DNA from: Myxococcus dinghuensis
GTDB taxonomy: Bacteria; Myxococcota; Myxococcia; Myxococcales; Myxococcaceae
Length of the DNA stretch: 42,869 bases
Assembly: GCF_024198235.1 (NCBI RefSeq)
Contig: NZ_JAKCFB010000061.1
Span: forward strand, 1-42,869
Reading direction: 5' to 3'
The position numbers were made by a program, and so were the translations under genes. The notes beneath the pieces were generated by a model. That model saw only the letters and a list, made by a program, of their open reading frames with translations, made no database searches and was not told where the DNA came from. Of this stretch, positions 35,087 to 42,869 are shown piece after piece; positions within the stretch are counted from its first letter, which is position 1; the number at the start of each line of letters is the position of its first letter.

Positions 35087-36088
35087 ATGCGTGGCAGTGT
35101 CATCGGCTCCGGTTCCTTCGGTACGGCCCTGGCGAACGTGCTGGCGGTGAACTGTGATGAGGTCCGCCTCTGGGGGCGTGAGCCGACGGTGGTCGACGCC
35201 ATCAACACGCGGCACGAGAACCCCACGTACCTGCCGGGCATCCCCATCTCCGAGCGCGTGCGCGCGACGCAGGATTTGGAGGAGGCGCTGGTGGGCTCGG
35301 AGCTGGTGGTGCTGGCCACGCCCAGCCACGCCACGCGCCAGGTGGTGGCGCGCGCGAAGGACTTCCTGCCCAAGCACGTCCCCATCGTCACGGTGTCGAA
35401 GGGCATCGAGAACGAGACGCTGCTGACGATGACGGAGCTGCTGGAGGACTGCCTGCCGGAGGAGTTCCATCCGTACATCGCGGTGCTGTCCGGCCCGAGC
35501 TTCGCGAAGGAGCTGGCGCGGCGCATGCCCACGGTGGTGACCATCGCCTCGCACTGGGACAAGGTGGCGGTGCGCTGCCAGAAGGCGCTGCAGACGGAGA
35601 CGTTCCGCAGCTACACGTCCACGGACGTGGTGGGCGTGCAGTACGGCGGCGCGCTGAAGAACGTCATCGCCATCGCCGCGGGCATGGCGGACGGGCTGGG
35701 CATGGGCCACAACGCGCGCGCGGCCATCATCACCCGCGGCCTGGCGGAGATCACCCGCCTGGCGGTGCGCAAGGGCGCCAACCCCCTGACGCTCTCCGGC
35801 CTGTCCGGCATGGGGGACCTGGTGCTGACGTGCACGGGTGAGCTGAGCCGCAACCGCCACGTGGGCATGGAGCTGGGCAAGGGCCGCAAGCTGGCGGACA
35901 TCCTGTCGCAGATGAAGGAGGTCGCGGAGGGCGTGAAGACGGCGCGCAGCGCGCGCGACCTGTCCATCAAGACGGGCGTGGAGCTGCCCATCTGCCAGCA
36001 GGTGTACCTGATTGCCTACGAGGACAAGAACGCGAAGTCGGCGGTGGTCGACCTGATGACCCGCCAGCCCAAGTCCGAGCTGGTCTGA
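35087..36088 (+). CDS. gpsA: NAD(P)H-dependent glycerol-3-phosphate dehydrogenase
   Basis: A 333-residue cytoplasmic enzyme of normal family length that reduces dihydroxyacetone phosphate to sn-glycerol-3-phosphate for phospholipid synthesis. The Rossmann motif GSGSFGTALA is at the N-terminus (G7-x-G9-x-x-G12). Catalytic and substrate signatures follow: VSKGIE, LSGPSFAKEL, GGALKNVIAIAAG with the catalytic Lys, GHNARAAIITRGLAE and LSGLSGMGDLVLTC. AGAGAGG lies 6 nt before the ATG. It stands alone between the barrel protein and a convergent small membrane protein. Confidence 0.97.
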   Translation: MRGSVIGSGSFGTALANVLAVNCDEVRLWGREPTVVDAINTRHENPTYLPGIPISERVRATQDLEEALVGSELVVLATPSHATRQVVARAKDFLPKHVPIVTVSKGIENETLLTMTELLEDCLPEEFHPYIAVLSGPSFAKELARRMPTVVTIASHWDKVAVRCQKALQTETFRSYTSTDVVGVQYGGALKNVIAIAAGMADGLGMGHNARAAIITRGLAEITRLAVRKGANPLTLSGLSGMGDLVLTCTGELSRNRHVGMELGKGRKLADILSQMKEVAEGVKTARSARDLSIKTGVELPICQQVYLIAYEDKNAKSAVVDLMTRQPKSELV

Positions 36089-36103
36089 GCCTCCGCGACC
36101 TCA

Positions 36104-36130
36104 GTCCCCGGCCGGGACGCGCAACGCGTC
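36104..36130. terminator. paired hairpins between convergent genes
   Basis: GTCCC-CGGCC-GGGAC (36104-36118) overlaps GACGCG-CAA-CGCGTC (36116-36130), so the two are mutually exclusive. The second reaches into the stop codon of the convergent small membrane protein gene. Confidence 0.4.
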
Positions 36131-36575
36131 AGTACCGCCGGGGGCTGGCGTCCGGTGAGGCGCCGCGGATGCGCCAGACGGTGAGGCGCTGGGAGTTGGT
36201 GTGGCTGACGACCATGCCGTCCTGCTGCATCTGCTCCAGCAGGCGGTGTGTCTTCAGGCGGTCCAGGCCCACGGCCTTGGCGAGCACGTCACCGGGCAAC
36301 CCGGCGATGTTGCTGCGCAGCTCGTTGACGATGGCCTTCTTGAACTCGTTCTTCTGGAGGCCGTCCAGGTCCTGCGTCCTCCACGCCTGGAGGATGCCCG
36401 CGGCGATGAGCACCAGCGTCAGCACCGCCACCAGCGGGTAGATGATGTGGCTGTTCTGCTCCAGCAGCTCGAAGTACTTCGGCGACAGGGAGGAGACAGG
36501 CTTGGCGTAGTCCGGTGCCGCCTGGGCGAGCAGTCCGGAGAGCGGGGACGTCAGGGTGAAGATGGAGTGGGCCAC
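36129..36575 (-). CDS. small membrane protein with winged-helix-like C-terminus
   Basis: A 148-residue protein. One strong membrane segment (IIYPLVAVLTLVLIAAGILQAW, ~45-66) splits a short N-terminal part from a cytoplasmic-looking C-terminal domain. That domain (KAIVNELRSNIAGLPGDVLAKAVGLDRLKTHRLLEQMQQDGMVVSH) has the helix pattern of a winged helix, so it could bind DNA or a protein partner from the membrane. The GTG start is the only reasonable one in frame; GGGGAG is present but very close (2 nt), so the start is uncertain. It lies 50 nt downstream of hflX on the same strand and may be co-transcribed. Confidence 0.7.
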   Translation of the reverse strand: MAHSIFTLTSPLSGLLAQAAPDYAKPVSSLSPKYFELLEQNSHIIYPLVAVLTLVLIAAGILQAWRTQDLDGLQKNEFKKAIVNELRSNIAGLPGDVLAKAVGLDRLKTHRLLEQMQQDGMVVSHTNSQRLTVWRIRGASPDASPRRY

Positions 36576-36625
36576 GGCTCCCCGACTCTACGGGGAGCCG
36601 CGCTCGCCTCGCAACCCGCCCGCCC

Positions 36626-38278
<1,653 letters not shown>

Positions 38279-38326
38279 ACGCTCGCTCCCATGACGAAGC
38301 CCCGCCGGCCCCGTCCATCCGGCGCA

Positions 38327-38332
38327 CTATAC
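38327..38332 (-). promoter_or_regulatory. candidate -10 element for hflX
   Basis: TATAGT on the minus strand, 48 nt upstream of the hflX start and five of six bases like the consensus, in an otherwise very GC-rich gap. No good -35 lies at 16-18 nt (best is GTCAGC). Confidence 0.35.
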
Positions 38333-38436
38333 GGCGCGCCGCCCCGGCGGCTGACACCACCCTTCCGGCCCGGGGTACCGGAACCGTATTGAACACACGC
38401 GCCGCGCGCACCCTTTCCGGCCTAACCTCCGGGCCC

Positions 38437-39564
38437 GTGACCCACTCGGGACGTAACGCGCTGCGCGCCGCCCGGCGCGTGGTGGTGAAGATCGGCACCA
38501 ACGCGCTGACGCACGCCACCGGCCGCTTCAACCGCGAGCACTTCGAGGCGCTGGGCCACGACCTGCTGTGGGCGGCCCGGGGCCGGGAGCTGGTGGTGGT
38601 CTCGAGCGGCGCCATCGCGCTGGGCGTGGAGCGGCTGGGCCTGCCCGCCCGCCCGCGGGACATCCCGGGCAAGCAGGCGTGCGCCGCGGTGGGGCAGAGC
38701 CGGCTCATGCAGGCGTACGAGGACGTGTTCGGAGGGCAGGGGCAGGCGGTGGCCCAGGTCCTCCTCACCCACGAGGACGTGCAGGACCGGCGGCGCTACC
38801 TCAACGTGAAGCACGCGCTGGAGCGCCTGCTCGCCGCGGGCGTGGTGCCCGTCATCAACGAGAACGACACCGTGTCCGTGGACGAGCTGAAGTTCGGCGA
38901 CAACGACACGCTGGCGGGCCTGGTGGCGGGCGTGGTGGAGGCCGACGCGCTCGTGCTCCTCTCCGACGTGGACGGGCTGTTCACCGCCGACCCCCGCAGG
39001 GAGCCGGAGGCGCGGCTCGTGGACGCGGTGGATCAGGTCACGCCCGAACTGCTCGCGCTCGCGGGGGGGGCCTCCAGCACCGTGGGGACGGGCGGCATGG
39101 CCACCAAGGTCCGCGCCGCCGCGCGCGCCGCCGAGCTGGGCATCCGCGGCGTCATCACCTCCGGCGCGGTGCCCGGCCGCCTGCGCGCCGTGCTGGAGGG
39201 CCAGGGGGTGGGCACGCTCTTCGAGCCCACCGGCGGCCGTCGCGGCGCCCGGGCCGCGTGGATCTCCCACGCGCTGCGCCCCCTGGGCGTGCTCACCGTC
39301 GACGCCGGCGCGCGCGAGGCCATCGTCACCGGCAAGCGCAGCCTGCTGCCCAGCGGCGTGCGCGGCGTGGAGGGCGACTTCGGGCGGGGCGACCCCGTGG
39401 ACCTCGCGGACGAGGCCGGCCGTGTGTTCGCGCGCGGCCTCGTGTCCTACGACGCGCAGGAGCTGCGGCGCATCGCCGGACACCACACGTCGGAGATCGA
39501 GAGGGTGCTGGGCTACCGCTACCTGGACGAGGCCGTGCACCGCGACGACCTGGCGGTGCTGTAG
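38437..39564 (+). CDS. proB: glutamate 5-kinase with PUA domain
   Basis: A 375-residue enzyme catalysing the first step of proline synthesis, ATP-dependent phosphorylation of glutamate. The amino-acid-kinase domain has VVVKIGTNALT near the start, VVVSSGAIALG, the INENDTVS and KFGDNDTLAGLVA signatures and LLSDVDGLFTADP; GGMATKVRAA closes it. Residues ~285-375 form the C-terminal PUA domain seen in the longer ProB type. GTG at 38437 gives the usual family length; TTG at 38389 would add 16 residues without a better ribosome site. proA is not adjacent within this window. Confidence 0.93.
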   Translation: MTHSGRNALRAARRVVVKIGTNALTHATGRFNREHFEALGHDLLWAARGRELVVVSSGAIALGVERLGLPARPRDIPGKQACAAVGQSRLMQAYEDVFGGQGQAVAQVLLTHEDVQDRRRYLNVKHALERLLAAGVVPVINENDTVSVDELKFGDNDTLAGLVAGVVEADALVLLSDVDGLFTADPRREPEARLVDAVDQVTPELLALAGGASSTVGTGGMATKVRAAARAAELGIRGVITSGAVPGRLRAVLEGQGVGTLFEPTGGRRGARAAWISHALRPLGVLTVDAGAREAIVTGKRSLLPSGVRGVEGDFGRGDPVDLADEAGRVFARGLVSYDAQELRRIAGHHTSEIERVLGYRYLDEAVHRDDLAVL

Positions 39565-39583
39565 CGGGGCAGGGGACTCCTCG

Positions 39584-40054
39584 CTAGATGGAGCTGGACG
39601 AGGAGCCGCCGCTGCTGGCGCTGTCCTCGGTGAGCCGCATCAGCGCGCGGAACTCCGGCGAGTCCACCTTCATCAGGAGCAGCGACACCTCCAGCTCGCC
39701 GGGCACGCGGCCCAACTGGAGCTTGCGCTGCTGGCCATGGAGCAGCGCCAGCTCCGAGTGGCCCTTGGCCTCCGGCAACAGGAGGTCGAGCTGGAGCATG
39801 AACGTCTCGCCGTCCATCTTCGGCATCAGGACCAGTCGGTAGTCCGGCAGGGGGGCTCCCGGCCGGCGGCGCTCGGCGCGCAGCGTGCGCCCCGTCTCTC
39901 CCAGGAGCTTGGGCTGGGCCACCAGCCGGCCCTCGCGCCAGACCTCCACGGCGAAGTAGAGCGGCTCGGCTCCGGCGGAAGCGGGCATCGCCCCACACAC
40001 CCCTCCCACCAGCAGCGCCAGCCCGGCAACCACGTTACGGAAGGTGCGGTTCAT
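39584..40054 (-). CDS. small periplasmic protein, function unknown
   Basis: A 156-residue protein with a signal peptide (MNRTFRNVVAGLALLVGGVC...) cut after ASA at about residue 28. The mature part alternates strands (LYFAVEVWREGRLVAQPKLL, YRLVLMPKMDGETFMLQLDL, ELEVSLLLMKVDSPEF) and ends in a Ser/Gly-rich tail (SASSGGSSSSSI). I do not recognise a family. GAGGG lies 8 nt before the ATG. It is convergent with proB, 19 nt stop to stop. On its other side is a 246-nt divergent gap before the WYL regulators in which I see no clear promoter. Confidence 0.78.
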   Translation of the reverse strand: MNRTFRNVVAGLALLVGGVCGAMPASAGAEPLYFAVEVWREGRLVAQPKLLGETGRTLRAERRRPGAPLPDYRLVLMPKMDGETFMLQLDLLLPEAKGHSELALLHGQQRKLQLGRVPGELEVSLLLMKVDSPEFRALMRLTEDSASSGGSSSSSI

Positions 40055-40300
40055 GGAGAGGTCCCTCGTAAAGCCGTTGCAGGAATACCCCAAGTCGAAC
40101 CCATAGTGCGAGCCCTCCGTCCGACGTCCTCTGTTTCCAGGCCAACGGGCAAGTTTCCCACAGATGAATACCTGCTTGCCTGTTCAGTCGTTGCCGGCTA
40201 ATCGGCTGCACCCGGGCGGGCCCGGCGCTTGTTGACGGCCGTTGCGTGCCCCTTCCTTGACCCCCCGGGGTCCGCCCGGCATCGTCGCCGATCTTCCCGA

Positions 40301-41326
40301 ATGGACCGCACCGAACGCATCCTCGACCTCGTGGCCCTCCTGCTCGACGCGCGCGAGCCCATCTCCTGGGCGGAGCTGCGCGAGCACTTCCCCGCCGACT
40401 ATGGAGGCTCCGACGACGCCGCCGAGCGCAAGTTCGAGCGGGACAAGGCGGAGCTGGTGGAGCTGGGCTTCCCCCTCACCTACGTCCAGGGCGACGACGA
40501 GCGCCGCGACGGCTACATCGTCGACCGCGACGCCTACTACCTGCCCGAGGCGGATCTGACGAAGGAGGAGCTGGCCGTGCTGTACGCCGCCGGCTCCGCC
40601 GCGCTCGCGTCGGGGGCCTTCCCCGGCCGCGACGACCTGGCGCACGCCCTGCGGAAGATCGGCTTCTTCGCCGGTGAGTCGCTGCCCACGCCGCGCGTGC
40701 GCATGGAGCTGGGCTCCGTGCAGGCGGGGCAGGAGAAGGAGGTCTCCGCCCGGCTGGAGCAACTGTGGGACGCGTGTGCGGGGCGCAAGTGGGTGGAGCT
40801 GACGTACGCCAGCCCCAAGCACCCGGGCACCACGCAGCGGCGCGTGGACCCGTACGGCCTGGCGCTGCGGCGCGGGGTGTGGACGCTCGTGGGCCACTGC
40901 CACCTGCGCGGCGGGCTGCGAACGTTCCACGTCCACCGCGTTCGGGAGTTGAAGGTGAACACGGCGCGGCCGCGCACGCCGGACTTCCAGGTGCCGGAGG
41001 ACTTCTCGTTGGACAACCACGTGGCCTACTTCCCGTGGCAGCACCGCTTCCACGCGCCGGTGGAGGTGACGCTGCGGCTGTCGGGCGCGCTGTCGTCGCG
41101 CGCCGGGGGGCTGTTCCCGGGCGCCACGCTGGAGCCGGTGGAGGAGGGCGTCACGCGGGCCCGGCTGCCCGTGTCGTTCCTCGACGGGTTGGCGCGCTTC
41201 TGCCTCACGCTGGGCCCCGACTGCCTCGTCGAGGGGCCGCAGAGCGCCCAGGCGCGGCTCCGGGAGATGGGCGCGCGCGTCGTCAACCGGCACGCGGACG
41301 CGCAGGAAGACAAGGTGAGCGCATGA
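40301..41326 (+). CDS. WYL-domain transcriptional regulator (PafB-like)
   Basis: A 341-residue protein: an N-terminal winged helix (MDRTERILDLVALLLDAREP, then SWAELREHFP and AERKFERDKAELVELGFPL), a WYL domain at ~160-222 (WVELTYASP, RRVDPYGLALRRGVWTLVGH, RTFHVHRVREL) and a C-terminal WCX-like extension. It forms a pair with the next gene, overlapping by ATGA, in the same order as pafB-pafC of actinobacteria, whose products act together as a DNA-damage-responsive activator. That function is inferred from family and gene order only. Upstream in-frame residues from 40229 lack protein character, so the ATG before DRTERI is taken. Confidence 0.88.
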   Translation: MDRTERILDLVALLLDAREPISWAELREHFPADYGGSDDAAERKFERDKAELVELGFPLTYVQGDDERRDGYIVDRDAYYLPEADLTKEELAVLYAAGSAALASGAFPGRDDLAHALRKIGFFAGESLPTPRVRMELGSVQAGQEKEVSARLEQLWDACAGRKWVELTYASPKHPGTTQRRVDPYGLALRRGVWTLVGHCHLRGGLRTFHVHRVRELKVNTARPRTPDFQVPEDFSLDNHVAYFPWQHRFHAPVEVTLRLSGALSSRAGGLFPGATLEPVEEGVTRARLPVSFLDGLARFCLTLGPDCLVEGPQSAQARLREMGARVVNRHADAQEDKVSA

Positions 41327-42252
41327 GCAACGTCCACGAGCGGCTCCGCCGCCTGCTGTTCCTCGTCCCCTACGTGTCCAAGCACCCCGGCGTCACGGTG
41401 GAGGCGCTCGCGCGCGCCCTCAACGTCAGCCGCGAGGACCTGTTGGAGGAACTGGACCTGCTCACGTGCGTGGGCCGGCCCCCCTTCAACCCGGACGACT
41501 ACATCGACATCTACGTGGACAACGACCGCGTCTACGTGGACCTGGACCAGCGGCTGTTCGCGCCGCCCCGGCTGACGGCGGGCGAGGCCGCCGCGCTGGC
41601 CGCCGCCGCGGAGCTGCTGCGCCCGGCCGCCGGCGACGCGCTCCAGGGCGCCCTCCAGAAGCTGGAGAAGGTGCTGCCCCCCCAGGTCCGGGAGCGCTAC
41701 CGGGAGATGTACCGGAAGATCGACGCGTCCACGGAGGCGCCCCAGGCCCTGGGGCCGCTCACCCGCGCGATTCTCGAGCGCCGAGAGGTGACCTTCGGCT
41801 ATGCCAGCCCCGGCCGGGCCCCGGAGCCCCGCACGGTGCGTCCGTATGAGCTGCTCAGCCACCGGGGACAGTGGTATCTCCAGGGTTTCTGCCACACCCG
41901 GCAGGACGCTCGCCTGTTCCGGCTGGACCGGATGGAGGACCTCGTCGTCACCGATACGCCGTTCCTGCCCCCGCCCGATGCCCGGGCGGATGTCCCCAAC
42001 CCCGCGCGCAGCCGTACCGACGTGTCCGTCCGAGTCCGCTTCTCGCCCGTGGCGGCGCCCTATGTGAAGGAACGCTTCGGCCAGGACGCCCGCCCGCTCT
42101 CCGACGGGGGGGTGGAGGTCCTCGTCGCTGGTGACAGCGAGCGCTGGCTGACGCAGTGGGTGCTGTCCTTCGGGGGCGAGGCAGAGGTGGTGGAACCGGT
42201 CTCCGCGCGTGCCGCCGTTGCCCGCGCGGCGCGAGCCTCGATAGGATTGTAG
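41323..42252 (+). CDS. WYL-domain transcriptional regulator (PafC-like)
   Basis: A 309-residue partner of the preceding regulator, translationally coupled to it. The N-terminus (RLRRLLFLVPYVSKHPGVTV, EALARALNVSREDLLEELDL) is a winged helix of the PafC type, followed by the linker PPRLTAGEAAALAAAAELL. The WYL domain (~145-212) has the literal motif GQWYLQGFCH and the ligand-pocket segment ARLFRLDRMEDLVV. A C-terminal WCX-like domain follows. WYL domains sense nucleic-acid ligands such as single-stranded DNA in characterised members. The FHA gene begins 6 nt after its stop and may belong to the same transcript. Confidence 0.88.
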   Translation: MSNVHERLRRLLFLVPYVSKHPGVTVEALARALNVSREDLLEELDLLTCVGRPPFNPDDYIDIYVDNDRVYVDLDQRLFAPPRLTAGEAAALAAAAELLRPAAGDALQGALQKLEKVLPPQVRERYREMYRKIDASTEAPQALGPLTRAILERREVTFGYASPGRAPEPRTVRPYELLSHRGQWYLQGFCHTRQDARLFRLDRMEDLVVTDTPFLPPPDARADVPNPARSRTDVSVRVRFSPVAAPYVKERFGQDARPLSDGGVEVLVAGDSERWLTQWVLSFGGEAEVVEPVSARAAVARAARASIGL

Positions 42253-42258
42253 GGCCCC

Positions 42259-42869
42259 ATGCCTTTCCAGCTGACGATCTCCGAGGGAAAAGACGCCGGC
42301 AAGGAGTTCGTCTTCGACCAGGACTCCGTGCTCATCGGTCGTACGTCCGAATGTGACGTCGTGCTGTACGACCCCGGTGTTTCACGCCGACACTGCCGTC
42401 TGTTCCTGGATGGCGAGTCCTACAGCGTCGAGGACCAGGGCAGCGCCAATGGAACGCTGCTCAACGGCTCCGCCGTCCAGACACAGGCCCTGGAGGACGG
42501 CGACAAGCTGACCCTGGGACCGGTGACGTTCGTGTTCACGCTGATGACCAGCGACCTCGCCACCGGCGAGAGCGACGTCCCACAGGACGAGGGCGCGGGG
42601 AGCACCCGCATCGTCTCCGTGGACGCGCTCAAGCGTCAGCGCAACAAGGGCGTGGCCCTGGCCCCGGACGGCGCGGACGAGAGCGCCCTGGAGCAGATGC
42701 GCCAGGGGGCCACGCGCAACAACCTCCGCGCCCTGCGCCCGGCGGGTGGCACCAGCGGCTCGCGCCAGGCCGTCCCCGCCGCCCAGGAGCCCGCCGCCAT
42801 CGAGCGCGCGTCGTCCGCTCCGCCCGCCCGTCGTCCCGCCGCGGGCTCCAGCGCCCCGGCGCGCGCGGC
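42259..42869 (+). CDS. FHA-domain protein, 5' part (runs off right edge)
   Basis: The frame is open to the end of the window (203 codons), so the protein is incomplete. Residues ~1-95 are a canonical FHA domain: LIGRTSECDVVLYDPGVSRRHC, ANGTLLNG and DGDKLTLG, with the phosphothreonine-binding Arg, Ser and Asn in place. After that comes a charged then Pro/Ala/Arg-rich linker (RRPAAGSSAPARA), as in FHA proteins with a further C-terminal domain. It starts 6 nt after the WYL operon without a strong ribosome site. In contrast to the left-edge FHA protein, its phosphopeptide site looks intact. Confidence 0.85.
   Translation, partial: MPFQLTISEGKDAGKEFVFDQDSVLIGRTSECDVVLYDPGVSRRHCRLFLDGESYSVEDQGSANGTLLNGSAVQTQALEDGDKLTLGPVTFVFTLMTSDLATGESDVPQDEGAGSTRIVSVDALKRQRNKGVALAPDGADESALEQMRQGATRNNLRALRPAGGTSGSRQAVPAAQEPAAIERASSAPPARRPAAGSSAPARA

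Noticed and set aside
38389..38436. TTG start for ProB 16 codons upstream
   Set aside because: It has no better ribosome site and makes the protein longer than the family norm; the GTG just before the kinase domain is preferred.

Overview
The window is very GC-rich, densely coded DNA from a myxobacterium, most likely the Myxococcaceae (Myxococcus, Corallococcus or a relative). The evidence is strong third-position GC, a large share of secreted lipoproteins, thrombospondin type 3 (TSP3) and von Willebrand A (VWA) surface proteins, a C-terminal tail of the MYXO-CTERM kind, and an FHA-domain sigma54 activator. I see no tRNA, rRNA, insertion sequence, phage gene or CRISPR array.

Layout. 0-3.7 kb: the start of an FHA protein running off the left edge, a small secreted protein, and a membrane-anchored beta-propeller/di-heme cytochrome c. 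3.9-14.4 kb: a cell-surface block. It holds three paralogous VWA-like/TSP3 lipoproteins (one with a destroyed metal site), a TSP3 protein with a MYXO-CTERM-like tail, a large lipoprotein resembling pre-peptidase C-terminal (PPC) domains, and two small divergent lipoproteins. 14.4-18.8 kb: a GMC oxidoreductase with its Tat-exported small subunit, then a two-gene lipoprotein operon. 18.8-22.1 kb: a PrsW-type membrane protease, a roughly 116-bp tandem repeat that includes the 3' end of a DUF3332 lipoprotein gene, and an M15 peptidase. 22.1-28.9 kb: an FHA-sigma54 activator, a double amidohydrolase lipoprotein, a propeller lipoprotein and a methyltransferase. 28.9-35.0 kb: a histidine kinase/response regulator pair divergent from a second propeller/di-heme cytochrome lipoprotein, a small lipoprotein and an outer-membrane barrel candidate. 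35.1-42.9 kb: housekeeping genes gpsA, hflX and proB, two small envelope proteins, a PafB/PafC-like WYL regulator pair, and the start of another FHA protein.

How the genes may work together. The 5.66-13.14 kb genes look like one operon (37-nt gap, ATGA overlap, 14-nt gap) behind a sigma54-like promoter and downstream of a hairpin that separates them from the first VWA-like paralogue. I infer a calcium-dependent surface adhesion or motility assembly, comparable in architecture to the VWA lipoproteins of myxobacterial gliding, but the sequence alone does not prove that role. The GMC pair and the two cytochrome proteins suggest periplasmic or surface redox chemistry; no substrate can be named.

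Limits. All starts are judged by eye from Shine-Dalgarno sites, signal peptides and overlaps. No database search was run, and family names rest on recognised motifs.
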